From assembly GCF_001424045.1 (NCBI RefSeq), contig NZ_LMQB01000012.1, positions 231,637 through 295,636 on the forward strand: DNA of 64,000 bases, read 5' to 3'. The position numbers and the translations under genes are program-made. This stretch comes from Rhizobium sp. Leaf371. GTDB taxonomy: Bacteria > Pseudomonadota > Alphaproteobacteria > Rhizobiales > Rhizobiaceae. This document shows positions 8,349 through 17,145 of the stretch, piece after piece (the stretch's first letter is position 1; each line of letters opens with the position of its first letter). Under the pieces are notes generated by a model that was given only the letters and a program-made list of their open reading frames with translations, was not told the origin of the DNA and did no database searches.

Positions 8349-8603
8349 ATGAACAATCGGCATCGCAAGATCCTGATGGCCATTTTCGCGGACCCCGTCT
8401 CCGGCACCGTCGCCTGGGCGGATATCGAGGCGCTTCTGATCGCGCTGGGATGCGACGTCGTCGAAGGCTCGGGGTCGCGCGTGCGGTTCGTCAACGGGTC
8501 GGAGATCGAAAGCTTCCACCGCCCGCATCCGGCGAAAGAAGCCAAGCGTTATCAGGTTCGCGCCGCACGGGATTTTATCAGGCGTATGGGAGGTCAACCG
8601 TGA
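8349..8603 (+). CDS. hicA: HicA-type mRNA interferase toxin
   Basis: 84 aa, usual HicA length. The dsRNA-binding-like fold is suggested by TVAWADIEALLIALGCDVVEGSGSRVRF and the conserved catalytic His in SFHRPHP (His57). HicA cleaves mRNA when free. GTG of hicB overlaps its TGA stop (GTGA), so toxin is made first and antitoxin is coupled, the usual hicAB order. Regulated presumably by HicB binding to its own promoter; a short repeat CTTGCAGAAACTGCAAG lies upstream (about 8313-8329). Confidence 0.9.
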   Translation: MNNRHRKILMAIFADPVSGTVAWADIEALLIALGCDVVEGSGSRVRFVNGSEIESFHRPHPAKEAKRYQVRAARDFIRRMGGQP

Positions 8604-8938
8604 ACGTCATGTCGTACAAAGGCTATTTCGCCCGGATAGACTATGATGCCGAGGACGAGATCTTCTTCGGCCGTCTCGCCGGCATCACGGACGGCGTCGG
8701 CTTCCATGCGGACACGGTATCGGACCTGAAGACCGCCTTTCACGAGGCGGTGGACGACTATATCGAGACCTGCGCCAAGGCCGGCAAGGATCCGCAGAAA
8801 CCCTATTCCGGCCGGATGATGTTCCGCGTCGATCCGGAAATCCACGCCAAGGCCGCCCGCGCGGCAGCACTCGCCGGCAAGAGCCTCAACCAATGGGCGG
8901 CCGAGGTTCTGGCGGAGGCCGCGACGGAAGAGGCGTGA
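8600..8938 (+). CDS. hicB: HicB-type antitoxin with C-terminal ribbon-helix-helix
   Basis: 112 aa from GTG 8600 (GGGAGG 5 bp upstream; an in-frame ATG at 8609 is the alternative). The N-terminal half (YKGYFARIDYDAEDEIFFGR, then DTVSDLKTAFHEAVDDYI) is the partial RNase H-like HicB domain; the C-terminus (FRVDPEIHAKAARAAALAGK, then SLNQWAAEVL) is an Arc-type RHH DNA-binding domain. It neutralises HicA and probably represses the operon. Confidence 0.92.
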   Translation: MNVMSYKGYFARIDYDAEDEIFFGRLAGITDGVGFHADTVSDLKTAFHEAVDDYIETCAKAGKDPQKPYSGRMMFRVDPEIHAKAARAAALAGKSLNQWAAEVLAEAATEEA

Positions 8939-9324
8939 GGGGAAAACGCTGACAGGAACCGATGACGTCGAACGGACGGCTGCTCCCGACCGGGACGCAG
9001 GGCCCGGCCTATCCCAAATGCAGGCTGTTCGGGCGTTGCGGGAAGCGTGCAGGGGGCTCGATCCGGGCCCCGGCCTGGTCTCCGACGAACGGATCTCCGA
9101 ACGCCGGGCCGAAGCTGCGGCCGACGCGCGCGACGACGATTGACGACCTCCGCTTGGCCCCCTTCTGTTTTGCCGGACCAGATGCGACGGCTGCATCCTT
9201 CCTGAAGACGCTTCCGATCTCCGAAAGGATGCCAGCCGTCTTAACGGGACTGAGCATCACGCTCCGCGGAGTGGCACGCGTGAACGACGCGTCCTGCGCC
9301 GTGCGTCCCGCGCTCTGAAGACGC
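8939..9324. other. Intergenic region, no supported gene
   Basis: About 385 bp between hicB and the GNAT gene. Open frames exist on both strands (for example 8962-9318 plus) but their products have no family features and poor codon bias. Nothing else was recognised. Confidence 0.4.
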
Positions 9325-9912
9325 CTACCGCAAAGCCTGCACATACCGCATCCCGGTCACCGGGCCGGGCGTGAAATCCTGGCTCTCATAGAACCGGTGC
9401 GCCTGGAAGTTGCCGGTGGCGGCGCTGACCGAGAGGTAGGTGCAGCCGGCGCGGCGGGCCTGTTCGCGGGCCTTTGCCACGAGATGGCGGCCGATGCCGG
9501 TGCCGCGATGGGCATCGCGCACGAAGAGATGGTGCAGGTCCATGCCGCGCACGCCGAGCTGCGCCCGGTAGAGGGGCACGAGAATGGCGTAGCCGATCAG
9601 CGTGCCGGCCGCTTCGGCCACGAGCGCGGTGATCCACGGCACCGGGCCGAACAGGTCGCGCTCCAGCGTCTCCGCATCGAGCGGGGCCGTGTCGCCATGA
9701 TGTGCGGCCAGCTCGGCGATCATCGCGCAGAGCGCGGGGATATCCTCGGCGCGGGCGGACCGGATGGTCACCAGCGGCGCGCGCTTGGGCGCGGCGGCAG
9801 CCTGCAGGTCCAGCCCGTTCGGCAAGGCGGTCAGGTGGGCGGCCGGATGGGAATGGGCATGCGGAATTGGTAGAGGCGGTTTTGGCAGAGGTGGGGAAGA
9901 CAAGGTCGGCAT
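9325..9912 (-). CDS. GNAT family N-acetyltransferase
   Basis: 195 aa from ATG 9912, with AGGAAA upstream; an upstream in-frame start at 9945 is less likely. A Pro/His-rich leader (about 1-45) precedes the GNAT core: IRSARAEDIPALCAMI, MDLHHLFVRDAHRGTGIGRH (acetyl-CoA-binding R/Q-x-x-G-x-G/A loop), then FYESQDF near the end. It transfers acetyl from acetyl-CoA to an amine; substrate unknown. Stands alone. Confidence 0.9.
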   Translation of the reverse strand: MPTLSSPPLPKPPLPIPHAHSHPAAHLTALPNGLDLQAAAAPKRAPLVTIRSARAEDIPALCAMIAELAAHHGDTAPLDAETLERDLFGPVPWITALVAEAAGTLIGYAILVPLYRAQLGVRGMDLHHLFVRDAHRGTGIGRHLVAKAREQARRAGCTYLSVSAATGNFQAHRFYESQDFTPGPVTGMRYVQALR

Positions 9913-10139
9913 CGTGGTTTCCTGAAGCTGATCCGCCCCAGGCACCCGTCAAAACAAAAGCCGCCTGGCGGCGGCTTGTTGAACGTGATCACACAGCCGC
10001 ATCTATGAATGCAGCGTAAAATACCAGCGGGCACGGGTTGCGGTCGTGATCATGCATCCGTCATGAGCCCTTTTCCCCGCCATGTCAACGGGGCCCGGCG
10101 CGCGGGGCCCGCATCCCGTCCGGCCTCTCAGCCAGCCTC

Positions 10140-10592
10140 TCAGACACCCTCCCGCCCGACCGCCTTGGCCGGCAGCTCGGCATGCTCGCCGTCGCAGAGC
10201 CCGTGGTCGGACAGCGCACGCAGGACATAGCAATCCTCCACCGTATGGCCGGCGCAATGGGAGACGATCCGCTCCAGCTCCTGCTCCAGCCGCTGCAGCT
10301 GCGCGATCTTCGCGCGCACGGCGGCCAGATGCTCGAGCGCGATGCCATCCGCCCGGCCGCAGGGCTTTTCCGGGTGGTCGCTGAGCTCGATCAGGTCGCG
10401 GATCGCCTCGATCGACAGGCCGAGGTCGCGCCCGTGGCGAATGAAGGCCAGCCGGTCGAGCGCCTTTCGCTCATAGCGCCGCTGGTTGCCCTCTGTCCGC
10501 TCGGCCGGCACGATCAGCCCCGCCTGCTCATAATACCGGATGGTCGGCACCTTCACGCCGGTGCGCCGCGACAGATCGCCGATCGAATACAT
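10140..10592 (-). CDS. MerR-family heavy-metal-responsive regulator
   Basis: 150 aa. The N-terminal winged helix is classical MerR (YSIGDLSRRTGVKVPTIRYY, then QRRYERKALDRLAFI), followed by the antiparallel coiled-coil dimer helix and a metal loop. Cys residues sit where ZntR/CadR/PbrR place them: one in the dimer-helix start (KPCGRAD), then SHCAGH and EDCYVL, and a late Cys in HGLCDGEH. This suggests Zn/Cd/Pb sensing. No metal transporter is adjacent within the window, so the target is likely elsewhere or is its own promoter. Confidence 0.88.
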   Translation of the reverse strand: MYSIGDLSRRTGVKVPTIRYYEQAGLIVPAERTEGNQRRYERKALDRLAFIRHGRDLGLSIEAIRDLIELSDHPEKPCGRADGIALEHLAAVRAKIAQLQRLEQELERIVSHCAGHTVEDCYVLRALSDHGLCDGEHAELPAKAVGREGV

Positions 10593-10791
10593 GGGCCCGT
10601 TCTCCGCGCGGCAAACACGGCCGCTTGTCCTGTCAAGATAGGTGCTCCCGCGGCCGCTTGAAAGCGCTCAATCCTCGCAAACGCAATCCGCGGGGATCTG
10701 GCCGTCCAGCACTGAGCGCAGGGCGAAGACCGGGCCGGCTCCGCCGATATCCGGATCTCTCCCGCGCGATCCCCGCCTCAAGCCTCAAGCC

Positions 10792-11253
10792 TCACGCCTC
10801 GACCGAAAGCGCCAGTCCGTGCTTGATCGTCTTCAGGGCGATGATGCTCTTGTATTTCCGCACGAGCGCCTGCTGCTCGGTCATCAGCCGCTCGATGAAG
10901 GCGTTGTACTCGGCAAGGTCGCGCACGGCGACGAGGAGGACATAGTCCATATCGCCCGTGACGTACCAGCAGGACTGGATTTCCGGCGCGCGGTCGAGCC
11001 ATCTCTGGAACTGGTCGAGCGTGTGGCGATGCTCGTTCTGGATCTCCAGCTCCACCAGGATCGAAAGCGGCCGGCCGATCGCCTTGGGATCGACCACGGC
11101 GACGATTTTCTCGATGACGCCGTCCTGCTTCAGCCGGGCGATCCGCCGCTCGACGGCCGAGGTCGAGAGAGCGACCCGCTCCGCCAGCCTTTTCGCCGGC
11201 ATGTCGGCATTCTCCTGCAGGGCCGCCAGAAGCACTCTGTCCACATCGTCCAT
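10792..11253 (-). CDS. Lrp/AsnC family transcriptional regulator
   Basis: 153 aa from ATG 11253 (MDDVDRVLLAAL), the family's usual start and length; the frame stays open to 11361. N-terminal HTH (MPAKRLAERVALSTSAVERR), then a RAM/AsnC ligand domain ending YKSIIALKTIKHGLAL. It is divergent from the PLP enzyme at 11343, about 90 bp apart, so it probably controls that gene in response to an amino acid. Confidence 0.92.
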   Translation of the reverse strand: MDDVDRVLLAALQENADMPAKRLAERVALSTSAVERRIARLKQDGVIEKIVAVVDPKAIGRPLSILVELEIQNEHRHTLDQFQRWLDRAPEIQSCWYVTGDMDYVLLVAVRDLAEYNAFIERLMTEQQALVRKYKSIIALKTIKHGLALSVEA

Positions 11254-11342
11254 GGCGTCGAACCCCTCGATCGAGCGGAAAAGCGGCGCCAAAACATCGA
11301 AGTCTGCCGCATTGCCGCATCTCAAAGCAGTATCATAAGCCC

Positions 11343-12305
11343 ATGACAAAAGAACCCGCACTGTCCCATCAGAATATCATCGCCGCCCGACGGATCATCG
11401 ATCCGGTCTTTCTGGACAGCCCCGTGCTTGTCTCGGAGACGGCGGGCCTGTCGCTTTTTGCCAAGGACGAAACCGACAATCCGATCCGCAGCTTCAAGGG
11501 CCGCGGCACGGGGTATTTTCTCGCGCAGGACACCGGCGAAGGCGGCACTGCCGGCCGGGACCCGCTCGTCACGGCATCCGCCGGCAATTTCGGGCAGGGC
11601 CTTGCCTATCATGCCGCGCGGCGCGGGCGATCGCTCGTCGTTTTTGCCAGCGTCAACGCCAATCCGCTGAAGATTGCGGCCATGCGCCGGCTGGGGGCGG
11701 AGGTTCGTCTCGCCGGCGAGGATTTCGACGCGGCCAAGGATGCGGCGCGGCTTTACGCCCAGGAGCGCGCGCTCACCTTCGTGGAGGACGGCGCAAGCGC
11801 CGCCATCGCCGAAGGCGCGGGAACCATCGCGGCCGAACTCACCGAGGCGGTCGCGGCGATCGACGCCGTCTATGTCCCCCTCGGCAATGGCGCTCTTGCC
11901 GCCGGCATGGGGTGCTGGCTCAAGGCGCGTTCGCCACAAACTCGCATCGTCGCGGTCGCCGCAAAGGGCGCACCCTGCATGGCTTTGTCGTTTCGGGAAG
12001 GCCGGCCGATCTCGAGCCCCGAAGGCAACACGATCGCCGACGGCATCGCCGTGCGCATCCCCGTGCCCTCGGCCGTCGACTGGCTGCAGGGCACGATCGA
12101 CGATGTCGTTCTCGTCGACGACGCGCAGATCATCGAGGCGATGCGTTTTGCACACCGCACCTGGGGCCGCCGCATCGAACCCGCCGGCGCCGCCGGCCTC
12201 GCCGCCATCCTGGCAGAGGCCGAAAGCCTCGCCGGCCAGCGCCTCGCCACCCCCCTCTGCGGCGGCAATCTCACCGCCCCCCAGATTGCGCACTGGCTGT
12301 CTTGA
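11343..12305 (+). CDS. PLP-dependent threonine/serine dehydratase-like enzyme
   Basis: 320 aa. Fold type II PLP enzyme: the Schiff-base lysine is in NPIRSFKGRG (Lys52), an asparagine loop SAGNFGQG binds the cofactor, and the Gly-rich phosphate loop is PLGNGALAAG. The length (no ACT regulatory domain) suits catabolic serine/threonine dehydratases or diaminopropionate-like lyases. It would deaminate an amino acid to a keto acid in the cytoplasm. Divergent Lrp gene suggests amino-acid-induced expression. The exact substrate cannot be read. Confidence 0.85.
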   Translation: MTKEPALSHQNIIAARRIIDPVFLDSPVLVSETAGLSLFAKDETDNPIRSFKGRGTGYFLAQDTGEGGTAGRDPLVTASAGNFGQGLAYHAARRGRSLVVFASVNANPLKIAAMRRLGAEVRLAGEDFDAAKDAARLYAQERALTFVEDGASAAIAEGAGTIAAELTEAVAAIDAVYVPLGNGALAAGMGCWLKARSPQTRIVAVAAKGAPCMALSFREGRPISSPEGNTIADGIAVRIPVPSAVDWLQGTIDDVVLVDDAQIIEAMRFAHRTWGRRIEPAGAAGLAAILAEAESLAGQRLATPLCGGNLTAPQIAHWLS

Positions 12306-12357
12306 GGGGGGCTTTCTTGAGGGGGCTTGGGCGATAGGTCCCCCCACACCCCCGACA

Positions 12358-12391
12358 CGAAAAAGCCCGGCGTGCTTTCGCGGCCGGGCTT
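12358..12391 (-). terminator. Rho-independent terminator of gcd
   Basis: On the minus strand AGCCCGGCC, a loop of about 10, GCCGGGCT, then a T run (TTTTT), about 23 bp after the glucose dehydrogenase stop. Confidence 0.8.
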
Positions 12392-12413
12392 CGTCCTGTC
12401 CGTTCCCGCCGCC

Positions 12414-14738
12414 TTATTTCGGCAGCGTGTAGGCGATGATGGAGTCGCCGGGTTTCGTGCCGACCGAGCCGTGGCCGCCGGCGACGATGACGACGTATTG
12501 GGTGCCGTCCTGCGTGCTGTAGGTCATCGGCGTGGACTGGCCGCCGGCGGGCAGGCGACCCTTCCAGAGTTCGCGGCCGGTGGCGAGATCGTAGGCGCGC
12601 AGGTAGTTGTCGACCGCCGCGCCCAGGAAGGCGACGCCGCCCTTGGTGATCATCGGGCCGCCGATGCCGGGAACGCCGACCTTGAAGGGCAGGGGCAGCG
12701 GCGTCATGTCGTAGACCGTGCCGTTGCGGTGCTTGTAGGCGGTCTCGCCGGTCTTCAGGTCCACGCCCGCGACATAGCCCCAGGGCGGCGCCTGGCAGGG
12801 AATGCCGAGCGGGCCGAGGAACGGCCCCATCAGCACGCCATAGGGTGCGCCGTCATTGCGGTTCAGGCCCTGTTCGCTGCCCTTCTGGTCCTGCCCCTTC
12901 GGCGGGATCTGGTCGCGCGGCACGAGCTGCGAGGTGAAGGCGAGATAGGTCGGCATGCCGAACATCAGCTGCTTTTCCGGATCGACCGCGACGGAGCCCC
13001 AGTTGAAGGTGCCGAAATTGCCGGGATAGATCAGCGACCCCTCGAGCGAGGGCGGCGTGTAGCGGCCTTCATAGCGCAGCCGCTCGAAGGCGATGCGGCA
13101 GGCGAGCTGGTCGAACATGCTGACCCCCCACATGTTCTTGTCCGTCAGCGGCGGCGGCGAGAAGGTGAGGTCGGAGATCGGCTGGGTCGGCGCGGTAAAG
13201 TCTTCCGGGATCGCGCCGGAGGGCGCGGGGATTTCCTTCACGGGGATGATCGCCTCGCCGGTGCGCCGGTCGAGCACGTAGAGATCGCCCTGCTTGGTCG
13301 GGCCCACCAGCGCCGGACGGCCGTCGATGTCGAGCAGCACGGGCTGGGCGGGAACGTCCATGTCCCAGAGGTCGTGATGCACGGTCTGGCGGACCCAGCG
13401 CAGCTGCCCGCTGTTGATGTCGAGCGCGACGATGGAGGAGGAGAACTTTTCCACGTTCTCGCTGCGGCCCATGCCGAGCTGGTCGGGCACCTGGTTGCCG
13501 AGCGGGATGTAGACGAGGCCGAGGGCTTCGTCATAGGAGAACACCGACCAGCTGTTCGGCGAGTTGGTCGTATAGTGCTGACCTTCCGGCAGCGGCGTGG
13601 TGACGTCGGGATTGCCGCTGTCCCAGTTCCAGATCAGCGCGCCGGTGTTGACGTCGAAGGCGCGGATGACGCCCGACTGTTCCTGCGTCGAATAGTTGTC
13701 GTTGACGGCACCGCCGATGATGATCTTGTTGCCGGTGATGACCGGCGGCGAGGTCGAATAGTAGTAGCCGGCCGGCTGGTAGCGCATGCCGCTTTCCAGA
13801 TGCAGCGTGCCCTGATCGGCAAAGCCGGTGCAGACCTGGCCGTTCTCGGCGTCGAGCGCGATCAGCCGGGCGTCCGAGGTCGGCAGGTAGACGCGGGAGG
13901 CGCAGGCGCTGCCCGGTGCGGCGGCCGCGTCCTTGTAATAGCTGACGCCGCGGCAGGTCTGATGCTGCCGGTCCGGGTTCATGCCGGAATTGCTGTCGAA
14001 CTTCCACTTTTCCTTGCCGGTTGCGGCATCGATGGCGATCGCCCAATTGTGCGGCGTGCAGACATAGAGCGTCTCGCCGATCTTGAGCGGCGTCACCTGA
14101 TAGGTCGTCTCGCCCACGTCCTCCGGCAGCTTCACGTCGCCGGTCTGGTAGCGCCAGGCTTCCTTCAGGTCCGACACGTTGGCGGTGGTGATCTGCGCCA
14201 GCGGCGAATAGCGCTGGCCATATTGCGTGCGGCCATACTGGTGCCATTCGCCGTCCGGCACATTGCCGCCGAGCGCCGGCGTCGCATTGGCGACCGTGGT
14301 CGGCAGCGTGCCGGCCATATCCAGCGGGTCCTGCGTCATCGAATAGAGCGCGACCGCGATCGACAGAACGACGGCGATCCCGAGCGGCCAGCCGCTGGCG
14401 CGGTAGACGTGGCCCGTCGGGCTCGTAAAGCCGAGCGGCTTGCGGATCGACGGCAGCAGCAGCCAGAGGCCGAGCAGGATGACGACGCCGCCGCGCGGGC
14501 CGAGCTGCCACCAGTCGAACCCGACCTCCCACAGCGCCCAGCCGAGCGTGGCGACGATGAACACCGCATAGACGGTGAGCGCCGAGGATCTGTGGCGCGA
14601 GAGCAGGATGGCGGTCGCCAGAAAGGCGAGACCCGCCAGCACATAATACCAGCTGCCGCCGAGAACGGCGAGCCAGGCCCCGAAGCCGGCAAGCCCCAGT
14701 CCTATCAGCGCAAAGAGGACAGACGTAAACATGATCAT
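12414..14738 (-). CDS. gcd: PQQ-dependent membrane-bound glucose dehydrogenase
   Basis: 774 aa from ATG 14738 (GGGAG 8 bp upstream). Five N-terminal membrane helices fill about residues 1-130 (TSVLFALIGLGLAGFGAWLA and onward), followed by a periplasmic eight-bladed PQQ beta-propeller. W-type propeller repeats such as IAIDAATGKEKWKFD, IRAFDVNTGALIWNWDSG and YDLATGRELWKGRLPAGGQS are visible. It oxidises glucose (and other aldoses) to gluconolactone in the periplasm and passes electrons to ubiquinone. Holoenzyme requires PQQ; no pqq genes are in this window, so PQQ may come from elsewhere in the genome or from the environment. Single gene with its own terminator. Confidence 0.95.
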   Translation of the reverse strand: MIMFTSVLFALIGLGLAGFGAWLAVLGGSWYYVLAGLAFLATAILLSRHRSSALTVYAVFIVATLGWALWEVGFDWWQLGPRGGVVILLGLWLLLPSIRKPLGFTSPTGHVYRASGWPLGIAVVLSIAVALYSMTQDPLDMAGTLPTTVANATPALGGNVPDGEWHQYGRTQYGQRYSPLAQITTANVSDLKEAWRYQTGDVKLPEDVGETTYQVTPLKIGETLYVCTPHNWAIAIDAATGKEKWKFDSNSGMNPDRQHQTCRGVSYYKDAAAAPGSACASRVYLPTSDARLIALDAENGQVCTGFADQGTLHLESGMRYQPAGYYYSTSPPVITGNKIIIGGAVNDNYSTQEQSGVIRAFDVNTGALIWNWDSGNPDVTTPLPEGQHYTTNSPNSWSVFSYDEALGLVYIPLGNQVPDQLGMGRSENVEKFSSSIVALDINSGQLRWVRQTVHHDLWDMDVPAQPVLLDIDGRPALVGPTKQGDLYVLDRRTGEAIIPVKEIPAPSGAIPEDFTAPTQPISDLTFSPPPLTDKNMWGVSMFDQLACRIAFERLRYEGRYTPPSLEGSLIYPGNFGTFNWGSVAVDPEKQLMFGMPTYLAFTSQLVPRDQIPPKGQDQKGSEQGLNRNDGAPYGVLMGPFLGPLGIPCQAPPWGYVAGVDLKTGETAYKHRNGTVYDMTPLPLPFKVGVPGIGGPMITKGGVAFLGAAVDNYLRAYDLATGRELWKGRLPAGGQSTPMTYSTQDGTQYVVIVAGGHGSVGTKPGDSIIAYTLPK

Positions 14739-15318
14739 GGAAGGGACTCCCGGCACCGCATCGGGCACCTCGTCAATTTCGACAGCGGGGGCCTGGTGGC
14801 GATCCGGACCCCGTCATGGCGAAATTAGGGCGAGGTGATGCGGGGTCAATGCCGCAATGCACAAAGGGCGGGGAAGGGGCGTGGGTATCGCCGCGAACAC
14901 TGGCGCTCCCGTCCGCCCCTCATCCCGCTGCCGCGACCTTCTCCCCGCCAAGCGGGGCGAAGGGACGTGTGGCACGGCTTTCGCCCCACATCGAAACGCC
15001 GCGCAGGCCGCGTCCCCTCGCCCCGCAAGCGGGGAGAGGGTTAGGGTGAGGGGCCCCGCATGCAAGGAGAGAGTGAAGGTGAGGGAACCCCGCAAGCGGG
15101 GAGAGGATGAGGGGCAGCCGCAGGCTCGGCGGTGGCCCTGAAAGCCGCACGCTCGCACCCGTCACGTCAACGTTCGCCGCATTTCCTCAACCGGGTCAGG
15201 ATACGCGAAGAAGTGGACCCTGTTAGGCACTTCGCGCATCCGTCTTCGCGTGCAGCATCCGGAAGCCGTCAGGAAGCGGACGACGCGGTGGCCGGTCGCA
15301 TCATGTCTGGCCGTCGCA
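14739..15318. other. Intergenic region, largely repeats
   Basis: Contains the gcd promoter side, the RIME-like block at 14916-15117, and a 14-bp direct repeat GTCGCATCATGTCT at about 15296 and 15313. No supported gene. Confidence 0.45.
14916..15117. repeat. RIME-like mosaic palindromic repeat block
   Basis: Left arm CCCCTCATCCCGCTGCCGCG followed by ACCTTCTCCCCGCC and its complement; right arms CCCCGCAAGCGGGGAGAG occur near 15020 and 15090, each ending GGTGAGGGG/GGATGAGGGG. The same arms are found at 1-815 and at 45509. This matches the Rhizobium-specific intergenic mosaic element pattern (large palindromes with conserved arms). Confidence 0.7.
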
Positions 15319-15489
15319 TCATGTCTCGATGTCGGGTTGCGTCTTGAAAAAGAACGCGCGCGCTTCCTCGCGCGTCATCGTCGGCAGTTCCTCGCCCTTT
15401 TCCCTTTTCGCCTCCGTGGCGATGCGGGTCAGGCGGTCGATCTGTGTTTCCTGCATTCGGGCAGGCTTCGGCAGAGTTTTCGTCGCCAT
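15319..15489 (-). CDS. Small 56-aa protein, possible antitoxin-like
   Basis: 56 aa: begins MATKTLPKPARMQETQIDRL and ends EEARAFFFKTQPDIET. Charged, helical, with Lys/Arg-rich N-terminus and a T-R-E-E-A motif; codon use fits the neighbourhood. A perfect 12-bp palindrome lies 21 bp upstream of its start, as expected for an autorepressor. No toxin gene is adjacent. Product not recognised; too short for a firm call. Confidence 0.5.
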   Translation of the reverse strand: MATKTLPKPARMQETQIDRLTRIATEAKREKGEELPTMTREEARAFFFKTQPDIET

Positions 15490-15509
15490 GTCGGCACCTC
15501 ATATCAGCA

Positions 15510-15521
15510 GATATGCATATC
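15510..15521. promoter_or_regulatory. Perfect palindrome GATATGCATATC before the 56-aa gene
   Basis: Self-complementary 12-mer inside an AT-rich stretch (CATATCAGCAGATATGCATA) that contrasts with the GC-rich surroundings; 21 bp upstream of the small gene on the minus strand. Candidate operator or -10 region. Confidence 0.5.
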
Positions 15522-15551
15522 ATGTCGCGGGTTTTGCGGCAAGCGCACCCC

Positions 15552-17054
15552 TCACGTCCCGCAGAACGTTTTCAGCACCTCTTCGCCCGGCGCCGGGGGG
15601 GCGGCGAAGGGGGCGAGGGCGGGCTGGTCGTCATAGGGGCGGGCGAGGACCTGCATCAGGGCGTCGAAGGCGGAGAAATCGGCGTCCGTCCGGGCGGCCG
15701 TGATCGCCTGTTCGATCCGGTGGTTGCGGGGGATGAAGGCGGGGTTGACGCTGCGCATGGCGGCGGCGGTGTCGGCTCCGCTGCGCCCGTCCGTCTCCAC
15801 GCGGCGGCGCCAGCGGTCGAGCCAGAGGCTGGTGCTGGCGGGGGTGCGGAACTGCGCGGTGAACCCGTCCTCCGTCGACGGGTCGGCCGCGACATCCGCG
15901 AGCCTCCGGAAGGTCAGCGTGAAATCGGCCTCTTCCTGATGCATCAGCGTCAGCAGGTCCTGCACGAGATCGAGATCGCCGTCTGCGCTGGCGGAAAGCC
16001 CGAGCTTGGCGCGCATGGCGGCGAGCCAGTGGTGCTGGAACCGCTCGCCATAGAGCTTCAGCACGCCGTTTGCGGCGGTCACGGCGGCCTCCGCGTCGGT
16101 GTCGAGCAGCGGCAGCAGGGTTTCGGCCAGCCGCGCGAGGTTCCATTGGCCGATGCCGGGCTGGGCGGCATAGGCGTAGCGGCCGTTGCGGTCGATGGAG
16201 GAGAACACCTTGGCCGGATCGTAGGCATCGAGAAAGGCGCAGGGGCCGAAATCGATCGTCTCGCCGGAGATCGCGACATTGTCGGTGTTCATCACGCCAT
16301 GGATGAAGCCGATCGACAGCCAGCGGGCGATGAGCAGGGCCTGACGGTCGGCAAAGGCGGTGAGAAAGGCGAGATAGGGCTGCGGATCGTCCGCAATGTC
16401 GGGATAATGCCGCGCGATGGCATAATCGGCGAGCCGCTTCACCCCGGCCTGATCGTCGCGCGCGGCGTGAAACTGGAAGGTGCCCACCCGGATATGGCTG
16501 GCCGCCACCCGCGTCAGCACGGCGCCGGGCTGCACGGTCTCGCGATAGACCGGCTCGCCGGTGACGACGGCGGCGAGCGCCCGCGTGGTCGGCAGTCCGA
16601 GCGCATGCATGGCCTCGCTGACGATATATTCCCGCAGCACCGGCCCGAGCGCCGCGCGCCCGTCGCCCCGGCGCGAATAGGGGGTGGGGCCCGCCCCCTT
16701 CAGCTGGATATCGCGGCGGCGGCCGTGGATGTCCACGACCTCGCCGAGCAGAATGGCCCGGCCATCGCCGAGCTGCGGGTTGAAGCCGCCGAACTGGTGG
16801 CCGGAATAGGCCATGGCCAGCGGCTGCGCGCCGGGTAGATGCGTATTGCCCGAAAAGATCGCCGCACCCTCGGCCTCCAGCGCCGCGACATCGAGCCCGA
16901 GCTCCTGCGCCAGCGCCCGGTTGAAGCGGATCAGCACCGGTGCCTCGACCGGCGTCGGATCGACGGCGGTGAAGAAACTCTCCGGCAGCCGGGCATAGCT
17001 GTTGTCGAAGGGTATGGGCGGCGTGCCGGCCTCGGTCCTGTTCGTCGCCTCCAT
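15552..17054 (-). CDS. selO: Protein AMPylase SelO (YdiU/UPF0061 family)
   Basis: 500 aa, family length. Start ATG 17054 has GGAGG 6-7 bp upstream; the frame is open to 17135. Pseudokinase-like fold with conserved blocks: FDNSYARLPESFF, AYSGHQFGGFNPQLGDGRA, LKGAGPTPYSRRGDGRAALG (nucleotide loop), EYIVSEAMHALGLPT, and HGVMNTDNVAISGETIDFGP (catalytic Asn and metal-binding Asp). SelO transfers AMP to Ser/Thr/Tyr of redox proteins. The protein ends TFCGT: a Cys three from the end, where eukaryotic SelO carries selenocysteine, consistent with redox control. Confidence 0.95.
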   Translation of the reverse strand: MEATNRTEAGTPPIPFDNSYARLPESFFTAVDPTPVEAPVLIRFNRALAQELGLDVAALEAEGAAIFSGNTHLPGAQPLAMAYSGHQFGGFNPQLGDGRAILLGEVVDIHGRRRDIQLKGAGPTPYSRRGDGRAALGPVLREYIVSEAMHALGLPTTRALAAVVTGEPVYRETVQPGAVLTRVAASHIRVGTFQFHAARDDQAGVKRLADYAIARHYPDIADDPQPYLAFLTAFADRQALLIARWLSIGFIHGVMNTDNVAISGETIDFGPCAFLDAYDPAKVFSSIDRNGRYAYAAQPGIGQWNLARLAETLLPLLDTDAEAAVTAANGVLKLYGERFQHHWLAAMRAKLGLSASADGDLDLVQDLLTLMHQEEADFTLTFRRLADVAADPSTEDGFTAQFRTPASTSLWLDRWRRRVETDGRSGADTAAAMRSVNPAFIPRNHRIEQAITAARTDADFSAFDALMQVLARPYDDQPALAPFAAPPAPGEEVLKTFCGT

Positions 17055-17145
17055 CGTCGCCTCCACTGTGTTCCGCAATCCTGATCGTCCCGTCGCAGGA
17101 CCGGGACCTCTAGATAGGGTGCGGGGCGGCGGCATGAAAGGGCGG

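Noticed and set aside
9009-9344. Small minus-strand frame between hicB and the GNAT gene
   Set aside because: No family, no ribosome site found, and overlaps the GNAT gene's 3' end.
12327-14828. Plus-strand frame of 833 codons opposite gcd
   Set aside because: Shadow; the minus strand encodes clear PQQ glucose dehydrogenase repeats.
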